Of a DNA stretch of 8,434 bases, positions 1 through 6,514 are shown in pieces. The number at the start of each line of letters is the position of its first letter. The stretch's first letter is position 1. The notes under the pieces were generated by a model. The model saw only the letters and a list, made by a program, of their open reading frames with translations, was not told where the DNA came from and did not search any database. Position numbers and translations under genes: made by a program. Source of the DNA: an uncultured Clostridia bacterium (lineage in GTDB: Bacteria > Bacillota > Clostridia > Monoglobales > Monoglobaceae); assembly GCA_945878965.1 (NCBI GenBank), contig CAMCUJ010000045.1, forward strand, positions 1-8,434, in the 5' to 3' direction.

Positions 1-875
1 TCTATATTGCCAATTATTGTGAAAACCATTGCGTTTACTGCGGATTTAACTGCACGAACAATATTAAACGTGCAAAGCTTGACTATGATAAAATAGAGCG
101 TGAAATGCAGGCAATACATGAAACCGGACTTAGAGAGGTTCTTATACTTACAGGCGAAAGCCGTAAATATTCCGATGTTGAATATATAGGTGAAGCCTGC
201 AAAATTGCAAAGAAATACTTTGATGTAATCGGACTTGAGGTATATCCTATGAATTCGGACGAATACCGTTATCTTCACGAGTGCGGAGCAGATTATGTAA
301 CGGTATTTCAGGAAACCTATAATTCAGAAAAATACGAAAAACTGCATTTACGTGGCAATAAGCGTATTTTCCCATACAGAATCAATGCACAGGAACGAGC
401 TGTACTCGGTGGAATGCGAGGTGTTGGCTTTGCGGCACTTTTGGGACTTGATGATTTCAGACGTGATGCATTTGCAACAGGAATTCACGCAAGCCTTATA
501 CAAAAAAAATATCCGCATACGGAAATTGCAATTTCGTGTCCTCGCTTACGACCTATTATAAACAACGATAAAATCAATCCAAAGGACGTTCACGAACGTC
601 AATTACTTCAAATAGTTTCCGCATACAGAATTTTTCTGCCGTATTCAAATATTACTATTTCAACACGAGAAAACGCAAATTTCAGAGATAATATAATAGA
701 TATTGCGGCAACTAAAATTTCAGCCGGTGTAAATGTAGGAATAGGCGGACACTGCGGCGATGAAGAAGGCGATGAACAGTTTGAAATATCTGACGGCAGA
801 ACGGTTGATGAGATATATTCGGCAATAAAGGCTAAAGGTCTTCAGCCGGTAATGAAGGATTACATTTATGTTTGA
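1..875 (+). CDS. thiH: 2-iminoacetate synthase ThiH, 3' part (5' end outside window)
   Basis: Radical SAM enzyme that cleaves tyrosine to p-cresol and dehydroglycine (2-iminoacetate), the glycine-derived input to ThiG for the thiamin thiazole ring; cytoplasmic. The frame is open from base 3, and the stop is TGA at 873-875. The [4Fe-4S]/SAM motif CxxxCxxC is visible at the edge as YCENHCVYCGF, with cysteine codons at 18, 30 and 39. About 290 codons are present. ThiH is usually near 370 residues, so roughly 75-80 N-terminal residues are missing. Later family signatures are GVGFAALLGL, ISTREN, GVNVGIGGHCGDEEGDEQF and the C-terminal GLQPVMKDYIYV, belonging to the C-terminal domain shared with biotin synthase. 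An ATG at 105 lies downstream of the cluster motif, so it is not the start. The gene overlaps the next one by 8 nt (translational coupling). thiS, thiF and thiG are expected upstream, and any TPP riboswitch would be outside the window. Confidence 0.96.
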   Translation, partial: YIANYCENHCVYCGFNCTNNIKRAKLDYDKIEREMQAIHETGLREVLILTGESRKYSDVEYIGEACKIAKKYFDVIGLEVYPMNSDEYRYLHECGADYVTVFQETYNSEKYEKLHLRGNKRIFPYRINAQERAVLGGMRGVGFAALLGLDDFRRDAFATGIHASLIQKKYPHTEIAISCPRLRPIINNDKINPKDVHERQLLQIVSAYRIFLPYSNITISTRENANFRDNIIDIAATKISAGVNVGIGGHCGDEEGDEQFEISDGRTVDEIYSAIKAKGLQPVMKDYIYV

Positions 876-1467
876 TATAGTATGTGTAACAAACTCAGCT
901 CTTTGCCGTGATGATTTTTTTACTCGTCTTGAAATGATATGCAAAGGCGGTATAGACCGTATAATTCTTCGTGAAAAGCAGCTGAATAATTCCGAATATA
1001 CAGAATTATTCAAAAAGGCAGATAAAATATGCAAAGCATATAATATACCGCTCTTTGCACATGGCAACACGGATATAGCAAAAAAACTTGAAGTACGTAA
1101 TGTTCATCTGCCATACTCGGTTTTTACCGCTGATATAGTTAAACTTAATATGAATAATTTTGATATAATAGGAACGTCGGTTCATTCGGTTTCTGAGGCG
1201 ATAAATGCAGAAAAAAGCGGAGCAGATTATATAACCGCCGGTCACATATTTGAAACGGACTGCAAAAAGGGACTGCCTGCAAGAGGTCTTGAATTTCTCA
1301 GTGAAATATGCGAAAGTGTTAATATTCCGGTTTATGCAATCGGAGGAATTATGCCAAGTAATATAAGCTTGGTTAAAAACTGCGGTGCAAGCGGAGTATG
1401 TATTATGTCGGCATTGATGAAAACCGAAAATCCTATAGAATATTTAAATTCAATACGTAATGCGTAG
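868..1467 (+). CDS. tenI: Thiazole tautomerase TenI (ThiE superfamily)
   Basis: A 199-residue (beta/alpha)8 protein of the ThiE/TenI superfamily. TenI aromatises the ThiG product to the carboxythiazole phosphate used by ThiE; ThiE itself joins thiazole phosphate to HMP-PP. The sequence favours TenI. His126 in the motif AGHIFETDCKKG sits where Bacillus TenI carries its catalytic His122 (from memory), whereas ThiE usually has Gly-Pro. The Gln of the ThiE QxRxK motif is Ile33 (IILREK), and the ThiE Asn-Asp pair aligns with His65-Gly66 (FAHGNTD). Shared superfamily elements are VHLP (79-82), GTSVHS (102-107), AIGGI (157-161) and the phosphate-binding GASGV (173-177). The ATG at 868 has a Shine-Dalgarno AAGGA at 855-859 inside thiH with 8-nt spacing, and overlaps the thiH stop, so co-translation is likely. 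Automated annotation would probably call it thiE. Superfamily membership is certain; the TenI assignment is an inference from motif positions. Confidence 0.85.
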   Translation: MFDIVCVTNSALCRDDFFTRLEMICKGGIDRIILREKQLNNSEYTELFKKADKICKAYNIPLFAHGNTDIAKKLEVRNVHLPYSVFTADIVKLNMNNFDIIGTSVHSVSEAINAEKSGADYITAGHIFETDCKKGLPARGLEFLSEICESVNIPVYAIGGIMPSNISLVKNCGASGVCIMSALMKTENPIEYLNSIRNA

Positions 1468-1478
1468 TTATAGTTTAA

Positions 1479-1507
1479 AACGGGTGCTGCATTAAACAAC
1501 ACCCGTT
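1479..1507. terminator. Bidirectional intrinsic terminator between tenI and dacF
   Basis: The 8-bp stem AACGGGTG (1479-1486) pairs with CACCCGTT (1500-1507). An inner TG/CA pair beyond a one-base mismatch leaves a small A/T-rich loop. It starts 12 nt after the tenI stop and lies 30 nt beyond the dacF stop on the other strand. On the - strand the stem is followed by TTAAAC, on the + strand by CTGTTTAC; neither U tract is long. Its position between two convergent gene ends supports use in both directions. Confidence 0.75.
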
Positions 1508-1536
1508 CTGTTTACGCTCCGTTCCAATTAGTAAAA

Positions 1537-2724
1537 TCACACTGTAATCCAATTATTCAAAGCCTTAATGAACATCTTCCATAAGCTTATTCTGTCAATG
1601 CTTTCTTTAGCCACAAGCTCCTTAACCGCAACCAGCTCCCCGTCTATTGTAAAATGAACCTCACCAACCTTCTGTCCCTTTTCAATCGGAGCAGTAATCT
1701 CCGGTTCAATAATAAACTCTTGGCTTACTTTATTCTGATTTCCCTTTTTAACAACAAAATTAAGTGTTCCGTCAGCCTCCAACTGAAGCTTTTCCTTATC
1801 TCCGCCAACTACCACAGCCTCGGGAATAGGCTCTGTAAAAATACTTTCATCGACTAATGCATAATTTGCAAATCCATAATCAAGCAGCTTTGTTGCACTT
1901 CCAAATCTGTCCGCTGTTGTAGGTGCTGCAAGAACTACAGCCACAAGCTGCATATTTCCCCGCTTTGCAGAAGCAGAAAGACAGTACTTTGCAATAGATG
2001 TTGAACCCGTTTTAATACCGTTTGCACCATCATAACATCTGATTAATTTATTAGTGTTTGAAAGTCCGAATTGTCCATCTCTGAGCGTATCCATCCATAT
2101 TGTAGTATATTCGTGGATTTTAGGGTGTTTTAAAAGTTCACAGGAAATAATTGCAACATCTCGGGCAGTGCTGTGGTGTTCGGGAGTTTCATCAAGACCG
2201 TTACAGTTTATGAAATGAGTATTAACAGCACCTATTTCAGCGGCACGCTTATTCATCATTTCAACGAATGCCGATTCGGTTCCGCCTATAAATTCAGCCA
2301 TAGCAACCGCCGCATCATTTCCCGATGCCACAGCAATAGCCTTAAGCATATCATTTACACTCATTTGCTCGCCCGGCTCCAAAAACACCTGTGAACCGCC
2401 CATTGACGCCGCATATTCGCTTGTTGAAACCATATCGTCATAATTAATCTTTCCACTATCCAGTGCCTCCATTATAAGAAGCATTGTCATAGTTTTTGTA
2501 ACGCTTGCAATAGGCAATTTTTCATCGGCATTAAGCTCATACAGTACCTGACCTGTACTTGCCTCCATAAGTATCGCTGATTTTGAATTTACAATCTGTG
2601 CTGAAACGTCTGTATTTACCTGGCTTACTATCTCGGGAGCTTCTATATTCTCAGCCTTAACCAATACAAAACAATTACATAACAAAATAATTGTAATTCC
2701 CATTGAAATAATTTTCTTTAACAT
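1537..2724 (-). CDS. dacF: D-alanyl-D-alanine carboxypeptidase (PBP5/DacF type, peptidase S11)
   Basis: Low-molecular-weight penicillin-binding protein that trims the terminal D-Ala from peptidoglycan stem peptides on the outer face of the membrane. Numbering from ATG 2724 (395 residues): signal peptide 1-24 (LKK, hydrophobic IISMGITIILL, likely cleavage VKA/EN) and an S11 domain at about 44-290. All three catalytic motifs are intact: S74-V-T-K77, S134-G-N136 and K238-T-G240. A PBP5-type C-terminal beta domain covers about 298-375, and the end (SLWKMFIKALNNWITV) looks like an amphipathic membrane anchor. Length fits DacF-like proteins (about 390). The start is chosen because GAGGTG (2730-2735) sits 5 nt upstream of it; a GTG at 2730 would begin inside that site. 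It is monocistronic, with its own promoter candidate and the shared terminator. The dacF symbol rests on length and architecture; paralogues such as dacA or dacB cannot be excluded. Confidence 0.93.
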   Translation of the reverse strand: MLKKIISMGITIILLCNCFVLVKAENIEAPEIVSQVNTDVSAQIVNSKSAILMEASTGQVLYELNADEKLPIASVTKTMTMLLIMEALDSGKINYDDMVSTSEYAASMGGSQVFLEPGEQMSVNDMLKAIAVASGNDAAVAMAEFIGGTESAFVEMMNKRAAEIGAVNTHFINCNGLDETPEHHSTARDVAIISCELLKHPKIHEYTTIWMDTLRDGQFGLSNTNKLIRCYDGANGIKTGSTSIAKYCLSASAKRGNMQLVAVVLAAPTTADRFGSATKLLDYGFANYALVDESIFTEPIPEAVVVGGDKEKLQLEADGTLNFVVKKGNQNKVSQEFIIEPEITAPIEKGQKVGEVHFTIDGELVAVKELVAKESIDRISLWKMFIKALNNWITV

Positions 2725-2729
2725 ATGCA

Positions 2730-2735
2730 CACCTC
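2730..2735 (-). promoter_or_regulatory. Shine-Dalgarno site deciding the dacF start
   Basis: On the - strand this reads GAGGTG, six bases complementary to the 16S rRNA 3' end, 5 nt before ATG 2724. It rules out the GTG at 2730-2728, whose first base is the last base of the site. Confidence 0.8.
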
Positions 2736-2737
2736 AA

Positions 2738-2753
2738 AATAATAATTATTATT
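2738..2753. repeat. 16-nt A/T palindrome in the dacF leader
   Basis: AATAATAATTATTATT is a perfect palindrome made only of A and T, immediately before the dacF Shine-Dalgarno site and after the proposed start of transcription. As RNA it would be a weak hairpin. As DNA it could be a protein-binding site. In sequence this A/T-rich it could also be chance. Confidence 0.3.
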
Positions 2754-2782
2754 CTATATTTTTTGCAATCATTTATTAAAAG

Positions 2783-2811
2783 ATTATGCGATACTGAGAT
2801 TTAATATTCAA
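2783..2811 (-). promoter_or_regulatory. Candidate sigma-A promoter of dacF
   Basis: On the - strand, TTGAAT (2811-2806) is followed after 17 nt by CATAAT (2788-2783): 4 of 6 and 5 of 6 matches to the -35 and -10 consensus at ideal spacing. It would start transcription near 2776 and leave a leader of about 50 nt. Confidence 0.5.
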
Positions 2812-2828
2812 AAAGTTATGTTGATATA

Positions 2829-2993
2829 TTACCGATATACAAAAGTAAAAAGTTCTTGCATATATGCAAGGGTTATTACAAGAATGATTATAAAAATGAT
2901 TAATAGAATGAACAGACTTAAAAATTCATGTGAAGATAACGATATATTCACGAGCGGATATGGAATCCGCCCGTGCAGATTTATAATTTCCAT
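2829..2993 (-). CDS. Possible small single-helix membrane protein (unrecognised, doubtful)
   Basis: A frame on the same strand as the glycoside hydrolase would give 54 residues from ATG 2993 to TAA 2831-2829. It begins MEIINLHGRIPYPLVNISL and is followed by an uninterrupted hydrophobic helix (FLSLFILLIIFIIILVITL, then AYM) and a short tail ending FTFVYR. The frame stays open upstream of the ATG for about 24 more codons, running into the last bases of the hydrolase gene in another frame. That part reads like protein (LVKLIKYNGGDGVEGVLKNL), but contains no ATG, GTG or TTG. No Shine-Dalgarno site lies at a proper distance; GAGGG is 16 nt away. I do not recognise a family. A/T-rich noncoding DNA can produce hydrophobic translations, and the 27-nt palindrome inside suggests a repeat instead. 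An overlapping + strand frame (2818-3069) looks less protein-like. Confidence 0.25.
   Translation of the reverse strand: MEIINLHGRIPYPLVNISLSSHEFLSLFILLIIFIIILVITLAYMQELFTFVYR
2949..2975. repeat. GC-rich palindrome downstream of the glycoside hydrolase gene
   Basis: CACG-a-GCGGAT (2949-2959) is complementary to ATCCGC-c-CGTG (2965-2975): ten base pairs with one A/C mismatch and a 5-nt loop. It begins about 65 nt after the hydrolase stop. No run of T follows on either strand, so it is not a classical intrinsic terminator. It could be a transcript-end stabiliser or one copy of a dispersed palindromic element. Confidence 0.6.
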
Positions 2994-3040
2994 TAAATTT
3001 TTCAGGACGCCCTCGACGCCGTCACCGCCGTTATACTTTA

Positions 3041-5155
3041 TCAGCTTAACGAGAACACCACAGGCTTAACTCCGGTAAGCTCAAATGTACGTGCATCCGG
3101 CTGACCTCCGCTTATGTAAACCTTAAATCCGTTCTCGTGGTCAAACCTCCTGCCGTTATCATCAACAAGCATTAGATCCTTCTTCTTAACCGTAAATTTA
3201 ACGGTTTCGGCTTCTCCGCTCTTTATAAATACCGGCTTAACACCTCTTAATTCATATTTAGGAACTATACACTTCGGATTAATCGGCTCAACGTAAAGCT
3301 GTACCTTCTCATAAGAATCAACCGCTCCGATATTCTTAACCGTAACCTCAAATTCCATCTCGTCGCTAAGCGCAGCCTCACCGCCGCCCTCATACTCAAA
3401 TTTAGTGTATGAAAGCCCATATCCGAACGGATACATAGCAGGATTTTCCATATATCTGTATGTTCTGTTCTTCATAGAATAATCCGTAAACTCCGGAAGC
3501 TCCTCTGTAGTTCTGTATGCAGTAACCGGCAAACGTCCCGACGGCGAGTAATCACCAAACAATAGCTCTGCAACAGCAATTCCGCCTTCACCGCCCGGAT
3601 ACCAAGCCTGAATAACCGCAGAACAGCCCTCGTCTGCTTGTCTGTAATCCATTGTACTTCCTGTAAGCGATACTAAAATTACAGGCTTGCCGGAGTTAAT
3701 CGCTATATCTAAAATATGTCTTTGAATCTCAGGGAACTGTAAATACGGCTTGTCACCCGAACCGTAATCATTTCCCGAATCGCCCTGCTCGCCCTCAATG
3801 GTAGAGTCAAGTCCAAGGCACATAACTATAACATCAGACTTATCACAAACTGTACGAACTTCACTGTCACGGTCGAACAGCTCCGCAAGCCTTGTTGTGG
3901 AATTCTTGTATAAATGACCGCCCTCGCTGTACATTACTTCTATACCCATAGCATCGGCTCTGTCCATTATACCCTCTAAAACAGTAACATACTTCTTAGG
4001 TGTTCCGTTATAATTTCCTACAAGGGTAGTTCTGCTGTTTGCATTAGGACCGATTACACCTATAGTTTTTATATTATCCGTCTTAAGCGGAAGTATACCG
4101 TCATTCTTGAGCATAACCATACTCTGCCTTGCCGCCTCAAGTGCAACCTCTCTGTGCTCCTTGCAGGCAACAACGCTGTACGGAATATCGTCGTATTCGG
4201 TTTCCTTATCAAAAAATCCAAGCTTGAACCATGTCGCAAGCAGACGTCTGATTGACTTTTCAATAGGCTCCTCCGTAAGCTTTCCATTCTCAAGTGCCGC
4301 CAAAATATGCTCATATGTACAGCCGCAGTTTAAATCACAGCCGTTCTCAAGCGCAAGCTTAACTGAATCCTGAGGTCCCTCAGTAATCTTATGGTTTTGA
4401 TGGAAATCTCGTACCGCCCAGCAGTCAGACACAACATGACCCTTAAACTCCCATTCGCCTCTTAGAATATCTACAAGCAATCTCTTGCTTCCGCAGCAAG
4501 GCTCGCCGTTTGTTCTGTTATATGCGCCCATAACGCTTTCAACGTTTCCTTCCTTTACAAGCGCTTCAAATGCCGGAAGATATGTTTCCCATAAATCCTT
4601 TTCAGATGCTTCAGCATTAAACTCGTGGCGTAAATGCTCAGGTCCGCTGTGTACCGCAAAATGCTTTGCACAAGCCGCACTCTTTAAGTGCTTTCCTTTA
4701 CCTTGCAGACCATCTACAACCGCAAGTCCCATCTGAGTTGTAAGATATGGGTCTTCGCCGTATGTCTCATGTCCTCTGCCCCATCTTGGATCTCTGAATA
4801 TGTTTATATTAGGAGTCCAGAATGTAAGACCCTTATAAATATCATAATCGCCGTACTTTTTCTGCTCATTGAATTTTGCTCTGCCCTCTGTTGAGATAAT
4901 ATCTGCTATTTTTTGTACAAGCTCGGTGTTAAATGTAGCTCCAAGACCTATACACTGCGGAAATACAGTTGCGGTTCCGGCTCTTGCAACACCGTGGAGT
5001 GCCTCACACCACCAGTTATACGGATGTATTCCCAGTCTTTCAACTCCAAGCGCCTTGTAAAGCATCTGTCCCGCCTTTTCCTCAATTGTCATTTTAGACG
5101 CTAAGTCCTCCACTCTTTCTTCAATTGAAAGAGATTCGTCCAAGTATTTCTCCAT
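3041..5155 (-). CDS. Glycoside hydrolase family 3, beta-xylosidase/beta-glucosidase type, cytoplasmic
   Basis: A retaining exo-glycosidase removing sugars from the non-reducing end of short oligosaccharides or glycosides. Numbering from ATG 5155 (704 residues): N-terminal (beta/alpha)8 domain, about 10-310, with NWWCEALHGVAR, PRWGRGHETYGEDPYL, CAKHFAVHSGPE, SVMGAYN and the nucleophile motif GHVVSDCWAV (Asp244). The alpha/beta sandwich domain, about 335-550, carries the likely acid/base Glu454 or Glu456 in STIEGEQGDSG, plus AWYPGGEGG. A fibronectin III-like domain, about 595-690, follows PFGYGLSYTKF. There is no signal peptide, so it acts inside the cell on imported sugars. The SDC form of the nucleophile motif and NWWCEALHG resemble beta-xylosidase/arabinofuranosidase members more than beta-glucosidases, but the substrate is not determinable. 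GGTGAT (5168-5163) lies 7 nt before ATG 5155; a GTG at 5167 falls inside that site and is unlikely. No sugar transporter or regulator is adjacent. Confidence 0.94.
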   Translation of the reverse strand: MEKYLDESLSIEERVEDLASKMTIEEKAGQMLYKALGVERLGIHPYNWWCEALHGVARAGTATVFPQCIGLGATFNTELVQKIADIISTEGRAKFNEQKKYGDYDIYKGLTFWTPNINIFRDPRWGRGHETYGEDPYLTTQMGLAVVDGLQGKGKHLKSAACAKHFAVHSGPEHLRHEFNAEASEKDLWETYLPAFEALVKEGNVESVMGAYNRTNGEPCCGSKRLLVDILRGEWEFKGHVVSDCWAVRDFHQNHKITEGPQDSVKLALENGCDLNCGCTYEHILAALENGKLTEEPIEKSIRRLLATWFKLGFFDKETEYDDIPYSVVACKEHREVALEAARQSMVMLKNDGILPLKTDNIKTIGVIGPNANSRTTLVGNYNGTPKKYVTVLEGIMDRADAMGIEVMYSEGGHLYKNSTTRLAELFDRDSEVRTVCDKSDVIVMCLGLDSTIEGEQGDSGNDYGSGDKPYLQFPEIQRHILDIAINSGKPVILVSLTGSTMDYRQADEGCSAVIQAWYPGGEGGIAVAELLFGDYSPSGRLPVTAYRTTEELPEFTDYSMKNRTYRYMENPAMYPFGYGLSYTKFEYEGGGEAALSDEMEFEVTVKNIGAVDSYEKVQLYVEPINPKCIVPKYELRGVKPVFIKSGEAETVKFTVKKKDLMLVDDNGRRFDHENGFKVYISGGQPDARTFELTGVKPVVFSLS

Positions 5156-5162
5156 TTTTAAA

Positions 5163-5168
5163 ATCACC
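5163..5168 (-). promoter_or_regulatory. Shine-Dalgarno site deciding the glycoside hydrolase start
   Basis: The - strand reads AAAGGGTGAT; its GGTGAT pairs with the 16S rRNA 3' end and lies 7 nt before ATG 5155. The upstream GTG (5167-5165) is part of the site itself, so translation should begin MEKYLDESL rather than four residues earlier. Confidence 0.7.
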
Positions 5169-5175
5169 CTTTATT

Positions 5176-5232
5176 AATTCGTAATGCAAAATTCATAATT
5201 CAGATTTACTTTTTATCAGCACTGCGAATTAT
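5176..5232. repeat. A/T-rich inverted and direct repeat in the hydrolase leader
   Basis: Near-copies AATTCGTAAT (5176-5185) and ATTCATAATT (5191-5200) lie side by side. TAATTCAG (5196-5203) is complementary to CTgcGAATTA (5222-5231), apart from a two-base bulge. The block lies between the proposed promoter and the start of the hydrolase gene. It resembles in style the A/T-rich short intergenic repeats seen in many Clostridia, but no second copy is in this window. Confidence 0.3.
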
Positions 5233-5257
5233 ACATTTGTTTTAATTTCTTAGTTAA
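5228..5257 (-). promoter_or_regulatory. Candidate sigma-A promoter of the glycoside hydrolase gene
   Basis: The - strand has a perfect -10 hexamer TATAAT (5233-5228), preceded at 18 nt by TTAACT (5257-5252), a 4 of 6 match to the -35 consensus. Transcription would begin near 5221, giving a leader of about 65 nt. No clear catabolite-repression (cre) box was recognised nearby. Confidence 0.45.
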
Positions 5258-5333
5258 TCTTAGCACATCTTTATTAATAATTAAAGTCATTAAATATTAA
5301 ATATTAGTCAAATATTGCTTTTGCTATATATTA

Positions 5334-5373
5334 AAATTTTCCGGCAAGGTCTATACCTGATACCGGAAAATTT
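5334..5373 (-). terminator. Intrinsic terminator of yeiH
   Basis: An 11-bp stem, AAATTTTCCGG (5334-5344) with CCGGAAAATTT (5363-5373), encloses a second short stem AGGT/ACCT (5347-5350 with 5355-5358). On the - strand it starts 14 nt after the yeiH stop and ends in TTTTAATATA, as expected of a rho-independent terminator. The A-tract side could serve the + strand too, but no + strand gene ends here. Confidence 0.8.
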
Positions 5374-5387
5374 ATATCATTATTTAA

Positions 5388-6446
5388 TTACCATATATTA
5401 AGCGCTTTCTGCATTAAAATACTCACAAGAGTAATCAGAACCCAGCACGAAAAACCTAAAGCAATAGGCTTTCCGCCTGTTTTAATAAGCTTTACTATAT
5501 CCGTATTAAAGCCGATTGCCGCCATTGCCATAACAATGAAGAACTTGCTTACTTCTTTTAAAAACGAAAATACCGACTTAAACATATCAAGTGCTTCACC
5601 GACAGCCACAGAATTTATGATTGTAGTTATAACAGAGGCTAAAACAAAATACAGTATAAACATAGGAAACACAGATTTAACAGACACCTTTTTCGCACCA
5701 ATACCACCATCAGCTTTTGCCTTTTTCATTCTTACAAAAGCCAAAACCAAGGTTATGGGAATTATGGCAAGCGTTCTTGTAAGCTTAACTATTGTAGCAT
5801 ATTCAAGAACACTTCCTCCTGTCTGCTTCATAGTGTCCCAAGTTGAAGCCGCCGATGTTACAGAAGATGTGTCATTTATTGCTGTTCCGGCAAACAAACC
5901 GAAGCCCTCATTTGAAAATCCAAGCAGATTTCCAAGCGTCGGAAATATTAACGCTGCAATAACATTAAACAAAAATATAACAGATATAGCCTGTGCAATT
6001 TCCTCATCATCAGCATCAATTACGGGTGCGGTTGCCGCAACGGCAGAGCCTCCGCAGATTGACGAGCCCACTCCTATAAGCGTTGCAATTTTAGTCGGAA
6101 TTTTCATAACCTTTTTCATAACAAATGCAGTTATAAGCGATATTCCGATAGTTGAAACAATTACAGGAAGCGAAGTTAAGCCAACCTTTCCAATGGTTGA
6201 AAGATTAAGACCGAAGCCTAAAAGAATAACCGCATACTGTAAAATCTTCTTTGACGTAAACGCTATACCGCTTTTAAAGCTGCTTTTATCCTTAATAAAC
6301 AGCGTTATTATCATTCCCGAAATAATCGCAATTACCGGCGCTCCGATAACCTCAAGCTGATTTACGCATTTAACCAAAATCCACGCAATCAGTGCAACAA
6401 CAAAACATAAAATAATACCCTTAAAATTTTTCTTTATCCATTCCAT
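5388..6446 (-). CDS. yeiH: YeiH/UPF0324 family membrane protein, putative sulfate exporter family
   Basis: A 352-residue integral membrane protein of the UPF0324 (Cons_hypoth698, YeiH) family, often annotated as a putative sulfate exporter. The real substrate is unproven for most members; some relatives are linked to export of sulfite or organosulfonates. About ten hydrophobic helices are visible, for example 10-27, 33-51, 68-84, 91-110, 152-169, 226-240, 258-279 and 328-346. Family motifs are GVGSSICGGSAVAATAPV (125-142), the family hallmark, AGTAINDTSSVTSAA (186-200), KLTR (221-224) and FFIVMAMAAIGFNT (302-315). Length is typical. The ATG at 6446 is supported by AGGTGA (6457-6462), 10 nt upstream. 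It appears monocistronic, with a clear terminator. Neither neighbour concerns sulfur, and no LysR regulator is adjacent, unlike Escherichia coli yeiE-yeiH, so context does not help assign a substrate. Confidence 0.92.
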   Translation of the reverse strand: MEWIKKNFKGIILCFVVALIAWILVKCVNQLEVIGAPVIAIISGMIITLFIKDKSSFKSGIAFTSKKILQYAVILLGFGLNLSTIGKVGLTSLPVIVSTIGISLITAFVMKKVMKIPTKIATLIGVGSSICGGSAVAATAPVIDADDEEIAQAISVIFLFNVIAALIFPTLGNLLGFSNEGFGLFAGTAINDTSSVTSAASTWDTMKQTGGSVLEYATIVKLTRTLAIIPITLVLAFVRMKKAKADGGIGAKKVSVKSVFPMFILYFVLASVITTIINSVAVGEALDMFKSVFSFLKEVSKFFIVMAMAAIGFNTDIVKLIKTGGKPIALGFSCWVLITLVSILMQKALNIW

Positions 6447-6485
6447 TTATTCTTATTCACCTATCTATATTAATATATTTATTCT

Positions 6486-6511
6486 ACATAATTATACTAA
6501 TACAATTATGT
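6486..6511. promoter_or_regulatory. 8-bp inverted repeat, possible operator in the yeiH leader
   Basis: ACATAATT (6486-6493) and AATTATGT (6504-6511) are perfect inverted copies separated by 10 nt. The pair lies just downstream of the candidate -10 site of yeiH, where a repressor would block transcription. Flanking DNA is extremely A/T rich, so chance cannot be dismissed. Confidence 0.35.
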
Positions 6512-6514
6512 CTA

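Noticed and set aside
1..104. Possible thiH start at ATG 105
   Set aside because: The radical SAM cysteine motif is upstream of it in the same open frame, so the gene is cut by the window edge rather than starting here.
720..1070. A 116-codon - strand frame across the thiH/tenI junction
   Set aside because: It is antisense to two well-supported genes, and its translation has no coherent domain.
1654..1857. Short + strand frame inside dacF (67 codons), and similar ones at 2173-2394, 4107-4373, 4485-4736 and 7219-7464
   Set aside because: All lie antisense within conserved coding sequence, with no start signal or domain of their own.
2949..2975. Palindrome as the intrinsic terminator of the glycoside hydrolase
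   Set aside because: The stem is strong, but neither strand has a T run after it, and it begins about 65 nt past the stop.
2818..3069. An 83-codon + strand frame in the dacF-hydrolase gap
   Set aside because: No Shine-Dalgarno site; a basic, low-complexity start and a Pro/Ser-rich end produced by the GC-rich block. It overlaps the end of the hydrolase gene in antisense.
5156..5387. Possible riboswitch or cre box upstream of the hydrolase
   Set aside because: Only short A/T-rich repeats, a promoter-like pair and the yeiH terminator could be seen. No known riboswitch core or clear cre consensus was recognised.
5536..6360. A 274-codon open frame on the + strand
   Set aside because: It is antisense to nearly all of yeiH, whose family motifs are unmistakable. 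The mirrored frame has no recognisable domain and no Shine-Dalgarno site.
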